Counted from the stretch's first letter, positions 1 to 9,235 are shown. The stretch is 10,000 nucleotides of DNA from Anaeromyces robustus (GCA_002104895.1 MCFG01000055.1:135001-145000), one strand, 5' to 3'. Numbers and translations: made by a program. Notes: generated by a model not told the origin, from the letters alone.

Positions 1-472
1 AAAAAATATATATTGGATAAAATTGTCTTTAAAGAGTTTTAAAAATAATTTTATAATAGTAATTATAAATAAAATTTTATTATAATTATCTAAACTACTA
101 ATTTATTTTCCAACATGAATGTTTTATACTTTACAAAACCACCACCATCACCACCACCACCACAACAACAAATAATTATTATTAAAATAATAAATAAAAA
201 AAATACTACTTCTAAATAAAGTCCTTGAAGTTTTAACTTAAAAATGAATTTCTATCAAAAGGAATATAATGATTAAATGAACATTTTCTTTAACAACCTG
301 TATCCTTCGACTACCATAAAATATATTCCTGACTAGATGAAAATAATAATTATTAGTGAATATATTAAACTAAATTATTAGTAAATGGTTCCCCTAATAA
401 ATAATAATGAGAAAGTACAAAGTTGATGATAGAACGTGTAAAGCAAAAATTACATAGAAATATACCATTCTT

Positions 473-524
473 TTAAGCAATCGATAAATATAATATACAT
501 ATATTATATTTATCGATTGCTTAA
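473..524. repeat. Near-perfect 52-bp palindrome (25-bp arms, 2-nt spacer)
   Basis: The left arm (473-497) begins ttaagcaatcgataaat. It is the exact reverse complement of the right arm (500-524), which ends atttatcgattgcttaa. Only the two bases CA at 498-499 separate them. The outer part of each arm contains the non-repetitive word AAGCAATCGAT, so the match is not just AT background. If transcribed it would fold into one long hairpin; as DNA it could form a cruciform. I see no target-site duplication or transposase beside it, so its origin is open. Confidence 0.9.
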
Positions 525-961
525 GAAAAAAAGTCATGTTATAATTCCATTTTTATAGATACGATATAATAGAAGAAGTGGAACAGGGATTCATTGTAGT
601 CATTTTTTTTTATTATTTTATTTTTAATTTTATTATTTTTTTTTTATATATTTATTTTTAATTTTTTTTTTTTTGCTAGTTACACAATTATTTTTAAGTA
701 AACATTGTGCTTAATTTTAATTTTTTATTTATTTAGTATTTTTTTTTTTTTTTATAAGAATTTCAATATAAAAATTATAAATTGATGGTAATTTTTATTT
801 ATATAAAGTCTATTATATATTATTCTATTAATTAATTAATTAATTATTTTTTTATTTACTTTTATTTTTTTTATTTTTTATTTATGATATATAGACTTAG
901 TTACAGTTACAAATACTTAATATAATTAAAGGAACCAAAAGTGTTGAAATTAATATATTTC

Positions 962-1250
<289 letters not shown>

Positions 1251-1629
1251 ATACAAAAATAGAAAAAGATAGAAACATCAAAAAATTTCTTGTGAATTTT
1301 TATTAATTTTATTTATAATTTACATATTTACCTATTTATTATATTTACCTATTTATTAACATATTTATTTACATATATATTTATTTTATTTATTTTTTTT
1401 TTTGAAAAAAAATTTTTTAATCAATTTATCCAATGATCTAAATTTATTAATTTAAATATTAAATATATATTTAATATATATTATAAATGAAAAAATATTT
1501 TTTTTATAATTATTATTATAAATCAATTAATAATTTAAAAATTTAAAATTATTTAAAATTTCATTTTTTTTAAGAAATAATAATTTTTTATTGAAAGAAA
1601 TATATATAATATATATATAAAATTTAAAA

Positions 1630-3087
1630 ATGACTACTCAAAAGGATTACGATCAAATGACTGAAGCTGAAAGAGACGCTTACGATAAGGAACAACGTAA
1701 GAGAGAAGAAGCTGAACAAGCTGGTAATTTTTTTTTCTTTTTTTTTGTTATATATAATATCATCTTTTTTAATATATAGATATATATAAAATGTAATATA
1801 CTTTTTATCACTATATCTTATATTAATTTCCTTTTTTCTTTTTTTTTTTTTATTTATATAAAAATTGATTTATAAATATTATTTATATATATATTTAAAT
1901 TTATATATAAAAGCTTTACCATATCAATGGAGACAAACTCTTCAAGATGTTGATATCACTGTTCCAATTCCAAAAGGTACTCGTGCCAAGCAACTTGATG
2001 TTAAGATTGAAAAAAAACATTTAAGAGCTGGTTTTAAGGGTCAAGAACCAATTATGGATGTAAATATATATATATATATATAATATATGTTTATTATAAA
2101 ATAATAAAATAATAAAAAAAAAATAACTTTAATGGAAATAATGATATATATATAAAAATGTTAATGTATGTTAATTTTTTTTTTATATCATTATATATAT
2201 TTAATATAATTAAAATAATAATAAAAATTAGGGTGAATTATGTGCTCTTATTCATGTTGATGATAGTGTTTGGATTATTGGTAAATATATATTTTAATTA
2301 TTTTTTATTTTTTTTTTAAAAAATAATGAAAAGGATTATTAATAATAAACTTTATTAAACATTTATTAATTGTTATTTTTTTTTTTTTTAAATATATATA
2401 ATATAATTAATAAATGAAATTTCATTTTTTTTTTTTTTTTCATAATAAATAATTTTAAATATGAAATAAATAGATAATGATGAATTACAAATTCATTTAG
2501 AAAAGTATAATAAGATGGAATGGTGGAAAAATGTTCTTACTCATCATCCAGCTATTGATACTACCAAAATTCAACCAGAAAATTCTAAATTAAGTGATCT
2601 TGATGGAGAAACCAGATCCATGGTTGAAAAAATGATGGTAAAATTTTATAAATATTTTTTATTATATATTATTATATTGTTATTTATAAAATAAGACATT
2701 TTAAAAAAGAAATGTTTTTTCATATAATTTTCTTTTTAATATTATAAAAAATTATTAATGAATATAATGAATTTAAAATATCTGGAGTTTAATAGAAAAA
2801 AAGAAAAAAATAAATAATATTTAATATATACATATACATCTTTTTATCAATTTAAATTAATAAAAATAATTTTTTATCTTTTTATTAACATCATTTAATT
2901 TATAAATGTAGTTCGATCAAAGACAAAAGGCTGCTGGTCTTCCAACTAGTGATGAATTAAAGAAACAAGAAGCTCTTAAAAGGTAAAAAAGAAAAAAAAA
3001 ATAATTTTAACTTTTTTCTTTTTTTTCTTTTTTTTATTTTTTATACTTTTAATATAATTATTTTTTATAATAATAAAGATATTCCCA

Positions 3088-3138
<51 letters not shown>

Positions 3139-3515
3139 TTTATTATATATTTTATTATATATTTAATTAATACAATTATAAATTTTATAATTTATTATTA
3201 TTGAATCATCTAATATAATAGATTCCAAGCTCAACACCCAGAAATGGATGTAAGTTTATATATATATTTAGGATATATGATATATAATAATTATTATAAT
3301 ATTTAAAAAAAATTTAACTTTATTATTAATAATAAACTTATTCATTTTAATAATTTTTTTTTATATCATAATATCTATTTTATAATATTATAATAAATTT
3401 TTTTTAATAATCAAAACCATATATACTATATACACCATATTTATAATATTATAATAATGTATGAATTTTATAATTAAATATCAATTTATAGTTTTCTAAC
3501 GTCAAATTCCAATAA
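1630..3515 (+). CDS. nudC: NudC nuclear-migration protein (CS domain), 7 exons, complete
   Basis: The reconstructed exons are 1630-1723, 1914-2059, 2232-2280, 2474-2637, 2912-2982, 3222-3249 and 3492-3515. They join in frame to 191 codons plus TAA. Residues 1-32 are a charged helix rich in Glu, Lys and Arg. From residue 33 ([19 protein letters not shown]) to about 118 (MEWWKNVL) the sequence matches the p23-like CS domain of NudC proteins. The C-terminal segment, with [20 protein letters not shown] at 128-147, DQRQK at 153-157 and QHPEMDFSNVKF at 179-190, is the NudC signature. Family knowledge: NudC is a cytosolic Hsp90-associated co-chaperone that stabilises LIS1 and so supports dynein-dependent nuclear movement. 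The length fits short fungal NudC rather than the longer animal form. The start is supported by an in-frame TAA at 1618-1620 and an AAAAATG context. All introns are GT-AG. Identity is firm; exon ends come from frame and homology, not transcripts. Confidence 0.95.
1724..1913 (+). other. nudC intron 1 (190 bp)
   Basis: It begins GTAATT and ends AAAAG, in phase 1: the G at 1723 joins CT at 1914-1915 to make Ala32. The acceptor lacks the usual pyrimidine or T before AG, but the NudC reading LPYQW resumes exactly here, so the junction is well supported. Confidence 0.85.
2060..2231 (+). other. nudC intron 2 (172 bp)
   Basis: It begins GTAAAT and ends TTAG, in phase 0 after GAT (Asp80). The next exon opens with GGT GAA, continuing the expected CS-domain strand. 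Confidence 0.9.
2281..2473 (+). other. nudC intron 3 (193 bp)
   Basis: It begins GTAAAT and ends ATAG, in phase 1. The G at 2280 and AT at 2474-2475 form the split codon for Asp97. The preceding exon (2232-2280) is only 49 nt long. Confidence 0.9.
2638..2911 (+). other. nudC intron 4 (274 bp)
   Basis: This is the longest intron of the gene. It begins GTAAAA and ends GTAG, in phase 0 between Met151 and Phe152, inside the conserved MVEKMM-FDQRQK block that fixes both ends. Confidence 0.9.
2983..3221 (+). other. nudC intron 5 (239 bp) with ATT microsatellite
   Basis: It begins GTAAAA and ends ATAG, in phase 2 (AG plus A gives Arg175). It contains a pure ATT tract at 3088-3133, followed by about three copies of a 12-bp ATATTTTATTAT-like unit up to about 3163. 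CTAAT at about 3211, just before the acceptor, is a possible branch site. Confidence 0.9.
3250..3491 (+). other. nudC intron 6 (242 bp)
   Basis: It begins with the canonical donor GTAAGT and ends ATAG, in phase 0. It lies between Asp184 and Phe185 and so interrupts the terminal HPEMD-FSNVKF motif. This leaves a final exon of 24 nt including the stop codon. Confidence 0.9.
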
Positions 3516-4211
3516 ATTCATTAGTCTTAAAAAAGTCTGTTATCCTTATTATTATTATTTTTTGATCAAGTCAATACTATTCATAAGTTTGAATGAATTG
3601 ATTAGATAAGAACGGTGTTTATAACAAACAAACAAAAAATAAAATATAAACAATTTTAAGTTAATAAATAGAAAATAATAATAATAAAAGGAATAAACAT
3701 ATACTTAAACAAAAAGAAGCCAAACAAACATATATATAAAAAAAAAGATAAAATAAAAATAAAAAAAAATGAAGAAAAAGAAAACAAAAACAAAATCAAA
3801 AACAAAAAATTAATTTATTTATTTCAGAAAATCATATATTTCACACTTCATAAATAATTGTAAATATATATTATTTTTTTTTTAAAAAAAAAAAAAAAAA
3901 TTAACAATAAAATTTTCTATTAAATAGTTTTAATTAATAACTTAATAATAATAATACTAATAATAAAAATAAAAAAATAAAAAATCTAATAAAAAGTCAA
4001 AAAATGTTAAAAAAAAAAAGTCAAAAAAGTTTTTAATATTTTAAAAATTAAGAGTGAAAAATATCAATTAATTAGTGTATTCTTTTATTTTATTTTATTT
4101 TATTTATTATTATTATTTTTTTTATTAATGTCTTTATTAATGGGACTGTTATATTTATATATTTTATTTTAATTATTTAATGAATTATTTAATAAACTAT
4201 AAAATAATAGA

Positions 4212-4308
4212 AAGTGTTAAAAAAATATTTACTATAATTATAGTTATTACATAATTTTATATTTATTGTAATAAGTATATATTTCTTATTATATTTTTGT
4301 TAACACTT
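4212..4308. repeat. Imperfect inverted repeat, about 97 bp end to end
   Basis: The outer arms match exactly over nine bases: AAGTGTTAA at 4212-4220 and its complement TTAACACTT at 4300-4308. After a one-base bulge they match for eight more (AAAAATAT). A second, inner pairing joins the GTTATTACATAA region near 4242 with TTATTGTAATAAG near 4264. The whole could fold as a long interrupted hairpin. No target-site duplication is visible, and AT-rich DNA gives weak inverted repeats by chance, so a MITE-like origin is only a possibility. Confidence 0.55.
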
Positions 4309-4322
4309 AACAATCATTATAA

Positions 4323-4324
<2 letters not shown>

Positions 4325-4359
<35 letters not shown>

Positions 4360-4361
4360 TT
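4325..4361. repeat. (TTA)n trinucleotide microsatellite
   Basis: About 12 TTA/ATT units run without interruption, immediately downstream of the imperfect inverted repeat. This is simple-sequence DNA outside any gene. Confidence 0.9.
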
Positions 4362-4410
4362 TGTTTTTTTAAAAAAAATATAAAATATTGATATAATATT
4401 CTGTGAAATA

Positions 4411-4484
4411 TCTTTTTATTTATTTTTTTTTCTTTTATTTTCTTTTCCCTTTTCTTTTTCTTTCTTTTCTTTTTTTTTTTTTTT
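4411..4484 (+). other. Polypyrimidine tract upstream of the Asn-rich gene
   Basis: From about 4431 the plus strand is nearly all C and T (TCTTTTCCCTTTTCTTTTTC and similar), ending in a run of about 15 T at 4470-4484. It lies about 230-300 bp before the start codon at 4715. CT-rich stretches are common in fungal promoters, but no binding site can be assigned. Confidence 0.6.
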
Positions 4485-4714
4485 AATTGAAATGAAATAA
4501 ATAAATAATATATTATAATAGTTCAAATTTTTTTATTTTTTTTAACTTATTGTATTTTTTTTTATAGCAATTCATTTTTATACAATTATTAAAAATTTCT
4601 GTTATTTTACTTAATATATTTATAAAAAAAAACATTAAAAATTTTTAATTATTGAGTATTATATAATAAGAAATAATAACCTTTTTTTTTTTTTTTTCTA
4701 TAACAAAATAAAAA

Positions 4715-5255
4715 ATGAATAGAAATGAAAGTGAAATTGAAATTTTTAAAAATAGAGATAAAAAAGAAAATATGAATATGAATGAACATAAAAATGAAAA
4801 AGAAATTGAAAATGAAAATGAAAAGGATAGAATATTATCCTATGAAAATTTTATGAAAAGTTTTAATGTTATTGATGATATATCTAATGAATATGTTAAT
4901 CATAAACTTTTAAAAAAGGAAAAACAAAAATTAAATCAACAAGAAAAGAAAAAAATGAAAAAGTTAAAAAAAAAGGAAGAAAAAATAATTAAAAATGAAA
5001 GAAAGGAAAAAGATAAGGAAAAAAGAAAACAAAAACAAGAAAAAAAAAAAGAAGGAAATAACAATAACAATAACTATAATAATAACGATAATAATAACAA
5101 TGACAATAATGATAATAATAATAATAATAAACATAAAATGAAGAAAAAGGAAAAATTATTATTAAAGAAACCCCAAAAACAAAAGGAAAAATTTAATAAA
5201 GAGAACAGTAATACGGATGATATTAATAATAGTGAAAATAATAAAGATAATAAAG

Positions 5256-5293
<38 letters not shown>

Positions 5294-8200
5294 TATCATA
5301 TAATAGGTAATACAGAATTAGCTTCATTTAATCCTAAAAAGGAAAATAGTTTGAATAATAATGAAAATATTCAAAATAGAAATAGAAATCAACTATCATC
5401 ACAATCTCCTCACTTACAACCACAACCACAACCACAACAAGAACAACAACAACATTCCTATATTGATAATAAAGACGTTCTCTTTTCAAAAAAATTACAA
5501 AAGGATGAACCAGTTACAAAAGCTTTTGATAATAATAATAATAATCATAATAATAATCATAATAATAATCAAAATAAAGGTATTTCTCGATCATTAAGTA
5601 ATCCAATGGATTATTCAAAAAATTCAAAATCAAATTCATCTTTATTAATTTATCAACATGTACCATGGTATTCCTTTCAATATCAACCTACTATTAAAAA
5701 GGAAAAAGTAAAAAATGATACTTTGACAAGAAAAAATATAAATTTAAATCCTTTTTTAGTTTCTAAATCAAAATCTGAATCTAATATTCTTTTTCATAAT
5801 AAAAGTTTAAAATTTAAAAAATTTAATACTATGAATAATCTTCAAAAATCTTCTTCTCACCCTATTACTATTACTACTCCTGCTACTACTACTACTACTA
5901 TTAATCAATTAAAATCTTTTTCATCTACAACTTCCTCTTCTTCTTCTTCCTCCTCTTCTTCTTCCTCATTTTCTTCTTCTGAAATTAAAGACTATTATAA
6001 GCAATCAAAAAATGTTAATGTTAATGTTAATAATGAAAATGAATTATCAAATTCTTTTAATACTACTGATACTTCTACTACTACTACTACTGATAATAAT
6101 AATAATGATAATGATAATAATAATGATAATGATAATATTATAATTAATTTTAAAAATCAAAAAAAGGAAGAAGAAGAAAATAATAAAAAAACAGATCCCG
6201 AAAAAATTAAAAGTTTACTTTTTTCTACATTAAAATATAGAGAAAATAAATTTTGTTTTCAAATTCCACCACGTTCTTTTCATTCTAATTTCTCTTCTAA
6301 TTCTTATCATCAATATCCTAATTATTCTAATCCTAATTCTCATCGTTATAAACAAGATTCTAAAAACTATAAAAAATACAAACAATATTTAGAATCTCCT
6401 GATTTTTTGAATGAAAATAATGAAGAGCAAAAAAATGACAATTTCTCTTCAAAAACTCATAAGAATTGGTTTGATCCTTATTATCACAATAATAATAATA
6501 ATAATAATAATAACAGTAATTATAATTTAAATAATAAAAATGACAGTGATGAAAATGAGATTAATAGTAATAATAATATCTATAACAATAACTATGAAGA
6601 TCATCATATTCATAATTATAGAAATAACCATTATTATCATCCTTATCACTCTAATCGTTCTAATCTTTCTCATCATTCTTATCCTCATTCTCATTCTCAT
6701 TCTCATCCTCATTCTCATTCTCATTCTCATTCTCATTCTCATTCTCATCATAATAATAGTAATCATCATCAACATCCTCATAATAATATATTTTATCATC
6801 TTATTTTTCATGATTCATCCAATGAATCATCATCATCCTCATTGTTTTCTTCTTCTTCTTCTTCTTCCACTTCTCCTTCTTTTTCTATTTATACTACTTC
6901 CTCATATTCTTCTTCACCTTTATCTTTTTTTACTTCATCCCAAGATAATTATCCTTATATAAATATTAATGATAATCCTAATAAATATATGACTTTATGG
7001 TATAACCAAAATGATAAAAGTAATAATCATTATCAACCTCATTTTCTCTATAATTTTAATAATAATTATGGAGATAGTGAATTAGTTATTTCAGATAATA
7101 ATACTACAACTAATACTACTTCTTCATCTTCATTTACTAATATTCCAATTACTCCAACACCAACTCCTATTATTACTAATATTGACCATAATAATTATAA
7201 TAATAGTAGTAATAGTAATAGTAATAATAATAATAGTAATAATAGTAGTAATAGTAATAATAGTAGCAATAGTAATAATAGTATCATTTTTGATAAAAAA
7301 ATGTATAATGATGATAATTTTGATGAAGATTATCGTAATTATCTTTCAGCAAGTTTAAAAAGATTAAAAGAACAACAAAAAGAACAATTAAAAAATGAAC
7401 AAGATCAAGAGGAAATGGAAAAAGAAAATGAAAAAGAAAAAAATAATGCTTATTATAATAATAGCAATAATAATAATAATAAAAATAATTATGATAATAA
7501 AAACTTTATTAAAAAAAGAACGAATTTTATTTCAAATTCACCAAATCTTTTTGATCATTATCCTTCATATCATAATGAGGAACAAAAAGATAATAATAAT
7601 ACTAATAATACTAATAATAATAATAATTTTATTTTTAATAAAAATGAAGAATATAAATTACAATCAGAATTAAAAAGAGAAGAAAATGAAATAAAAAAAG
7701 ATATAGATATTAATAATAAACCTGTTAATCAAAAAACTTTAAATAATATCTCATTATTTTCCATTGATAATAATATTAATAATGAAAATAAAAATAAAAA
7801 TAATAATAATAATATTGATAATAAAAATAATTTTAATATTAAAAATCAATGGAAACTTAATACTAAGGACGAGAATGAAAATAACAATAACAACAATAAT
7901 GATGATAACAACAATAACAATAATAATGATAATAATGATAATAAAAATAATAATGATAATAATAATAATAATGATAATAATGATAATAATGATAATAATG
8001 ATAATAATGATAATAATGATAATAATAATATGAATAATAATATGAAAAGTTATTCGTTATCAAATCAAAATCATTATCAAAATGATAATTATTCACATAT
8101 AAGTTCAAATTCACCTAAACATTTAAATCAAAATCTAAAATCTAATTCAACTTTAACTTCAAATTCAAATTCAACTTTAACTTCAAACTCAACTTCAAAT

Positions 8201-8335
8201 TCAAATTCAAGCAGTAATAGTAGTTATGATTTATGTATTTGTAGTCAAAATGGTAGTTGTCAATGTTCACCAAATTGTTATTGTAAACAAAAAATTATAA
8301 TTAGTGAACCAGAGGAAGTTGTTCATAATGATTAA
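4715..8335 (+). CDS. Asn-rich low-complexity protein, 1206 aa, with His-Ser repeat and C-terminal CxC cluster; function unknown
   Basis: I do not recognise this protein. It is one uninterrupted frame starting in AAAAATG, with an in-frame TAA two codons upstream (4709-4711), so the start is firm unless an upstream exon exists. Residues 1-160 are charged; 60-115 are a Lys/Glu/Gln helix, likely coiled coil or nuclear-targeting. Poly-Asn tracts recur throughout (for example 182-193). Gln/Pro lies near 230-245, poly-Ser at 407-418, His-rich sequence at 630-691 with a His-Ser repeat at 657-679, and a DNN repeat at 1087-1104. Less repetitive patches at about 310-375, 494-528 and 866-913 could be ordered; the last is a charged helix. 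Six of its seven cysteines form CxC-x5-CxC-x3-CxC at 1174-1190, the other being Cys514. Such spacing recalls metallothioneins and the Cys tails of copper-responsive fungal regulators, but no copper-fist domain is present. Metal binding is an inference. Confidence 0.85.
6683..6751 (+). repeat. CATTCT hexanucleotide repeat encoding (His-Ser)n
   Basis: This in-frame repeat of CATTCT encodes residues 657-679 of the Asn-rich protein, alternating His and Ser with two Pro (CCT) substitutions. The codons are nearly uniform, which points to expansion by replication slippage. It sits in a wider His-rich zone (residues 630-691). Confidence 0.9.
7973..8028 (+). repeat. GATAATAAT 9-bp repeat encoding (Asp-Asn-Asn)n
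   Basis: Six tandem 9-bp units encode DNN at residues 1087-1104 and continue from a looser Asp/Asn-rich stretch that begins near 7900. The uniform codons (GAT, AAT) indicate a DNA-level expansion. The same bases give Met/Ile-rich and His/Tyr-rich shadow frames that are not genes. Confidence 0.9.
8234..8284 (+). other. C-terminal cysteine cluster (three CxC pairs) of the Asn-rich protein
   Basis: These 51 bases encode CICSQNGSCQCSPNCYC, residues 1174-1190. Cysteines are at 1174, 1176, 1182, 1184, 1188 and 1190. The cluster follows a Ser/Asn/Thr-rich linker and is followed by a 16-residue tail that includes acidic residues (SEPEE). CxC pairs with intervening Gly, Ser and Asn are typical of Cu(I)- or Zn(II)-thiolate sites, but no assigned family is recognisable. 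Confidence 0.9.
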
Positions 8336-8555
8336 AAAAATAAAAAAAAAAAAAAGAATAAGATATTCCTTATATATATAAGATATATATTATTTTATTT
8401 TTGTATGGTATAAATGAAAACACAAATTTTTTAAAACACGTTTTTTTTTTTTTTTTTTTTTTTAATATTTTTTATTTTAATTATTTTTTTTTATTGTTTT
8501 TAATATTCTTTTTCTAATTTTATTATTTTATTTTCTATTTTCTATTTTTTTTTTC

Positions 8556-8602
8556 AATCAAATTATTACAATTGCTTTAAAGCAATTTTAATAAATTTGA
8601 TT
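8556..8602. repeat. Imperfect palindrome with core ATTGCTTTAAAGCAAT
   Basis: The left arm (8556-8578) and right arm (8579-8602) are adjacent reverse complements with one mismatch and one extra base. The 16-bp core ATTGCTTTAAAGCAAT is a perfect palindrome. Located about 220 bp after the stop codon of the Asn-rich gene, it would form a hairpin in a long 3' transcript. Whether it has any role in 3' end formation is not shown. Confidence 0.85.
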
Positions 8603-8790
8603 TCTTTCTTTTTTTTTTTTTTTTTTTTTTTTTTAATTATAAAATATATATATTTATAGTATAAATAAATATATATATATATAATTTTTTTATTCTATTT
8701 TTTTTTATTATATATTTGTTTTTTTATACTATATATTTTATTTTTAATATATGTAATATTTTTAAGTTTAAATATAAGAAATATTTTTAT

Positions 8791-9120
8791 TTTAATCATA
8801 TAAATTAAATTGTTTTAATTATTTTATACTATATATCTTTTTCTATATAATTTTTTTTTTTACTTTAAAGTACTATATATCTGTTTCTAAATATATAATT
8901 TTTTTTAATTATATGAATTAAATCGTTTTAATTATTTTTTACTATATATCTATTTCTATATAATTTTTTTTTTTACTTTAAAGTACTATATATCTGTTTC
9001 TAAATATATAATTTTTTTTAATTATATGAATTAAATCGTTTTAATTATTTTTTACTATATATCTATTTCTATATATAAAGTTTTTTTTTTTTTATTTTAA
9101 AGTACTATATATCTGTTTCT
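8791..9120. repeat. Tandem repeat, 113-bp unit, about three copies
   Basis: The marker AATTAAAT recurs at 8803, 8916 and 9029, exactly 113 bp apart. TACTTTAAAG recurs at 8861 and 8974, with TATTTTAAAG at 9093 in a slightly longer third copy. Each unit contains two versions of TACTATATATCT (six in all, at 8827, 8871, 8940, 8984, 9053 and 9103), so the unit itself looks like a diverged duplication. Copies 2 and 3 are nearly identical and copy 1 differs at a few bases. TACTTTAAAGTA within the unit is a 12-bp perfect palindrome. Confidence 0.93.
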
Positions 9121-9156
9121 ATTATTTTCTAAGTTTTTTGTTTTATTTGATTACAT

Positions 9157-9193
9157 ATTTTTTTTTTTTTTCATTTTTTTTTTTTTTTTTTTT

Positions 9194-9235
<42 letters not shown>

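Larger units (their letters stand above)
3516..4714. other. Intergenic region between nudC and the Asn-rich gene
   Basis: No gene is supported here. The first part (3516-3640) should include the nudC 3' untranslated region. From about 3620 to 4060 the plus strand is A-rich, with AAAACAAA-type runs. From about 4080 to 4700 it switches to T-rich. The second half holds an imperfect inverted repeat (4212-4308), a TTA microsatellite (about 4325-4361), a polypyrimidine stretch (about 4411-4484) and a poly-T run at 4683-4697 just before the next start codon. The T-rich half probably includes the promoter and leader of the downstream gene. Confidence 0.75.

Noticed and set aside
115-219. 34-residue frame with a Pro/Gln run (start in CAACATGAAT)
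   Set aside because: Too short and low in complexity, and it runs into AT-rich sequence. It could be a 3' exon fragment of a gene to the left, but nothing supports that.
540-610. Possible U6-like or other Pol III RNA gene ending in poly-T
   Set aside because: A few words (AATTCC, GATACGATA, AGAAGAAGTGG) resemble U6, but the order and the conserved core do not fit and no box A or box B is visible. Poly-T is everywhere here.
1865-2083. Separate small gene with start at 1865
   Set aside because: It is nudC exon 2 read together with flanking intron sequence; the useful part (1914-2059) belongs to the spliced gene.
5361-5597. Plus-strand Ile-rich frame overlapping the large gene
   Set aside because: It is an out-of-frame reading of AAT and CAA repeats inside the Asn-rich gene.
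6527-6962. Met-Arg repeat frame (minus) and Ile/Leu-rich frame (plus)
   Set aside because: Both are shadows of the CATTCT repeat and Ser tract in the Asn-rich gene.
7395-8114. Ile-rich plus-strand frames and a His-Tyr-rich minus-strand frame
   Set aside because: They are shadow readings of the AAT and GATAATAAT repeats; the composition is a by-product of the repeat.
8234-8284. Tesmin/TSO1-type CXC (CRC) DNA-binding domain
   Set aside because: The cysteine spacing and the lysine/tyrosine landmarks of that domain are absent, and there is only one short cluster.
4715-8335. Copper-fist transcription factor
   Set aside because: The Cys tail is reminiscent, but there is no N-terminal Cys/His copper-fist domain in the frame, and an in-frame stop lies just upstream.
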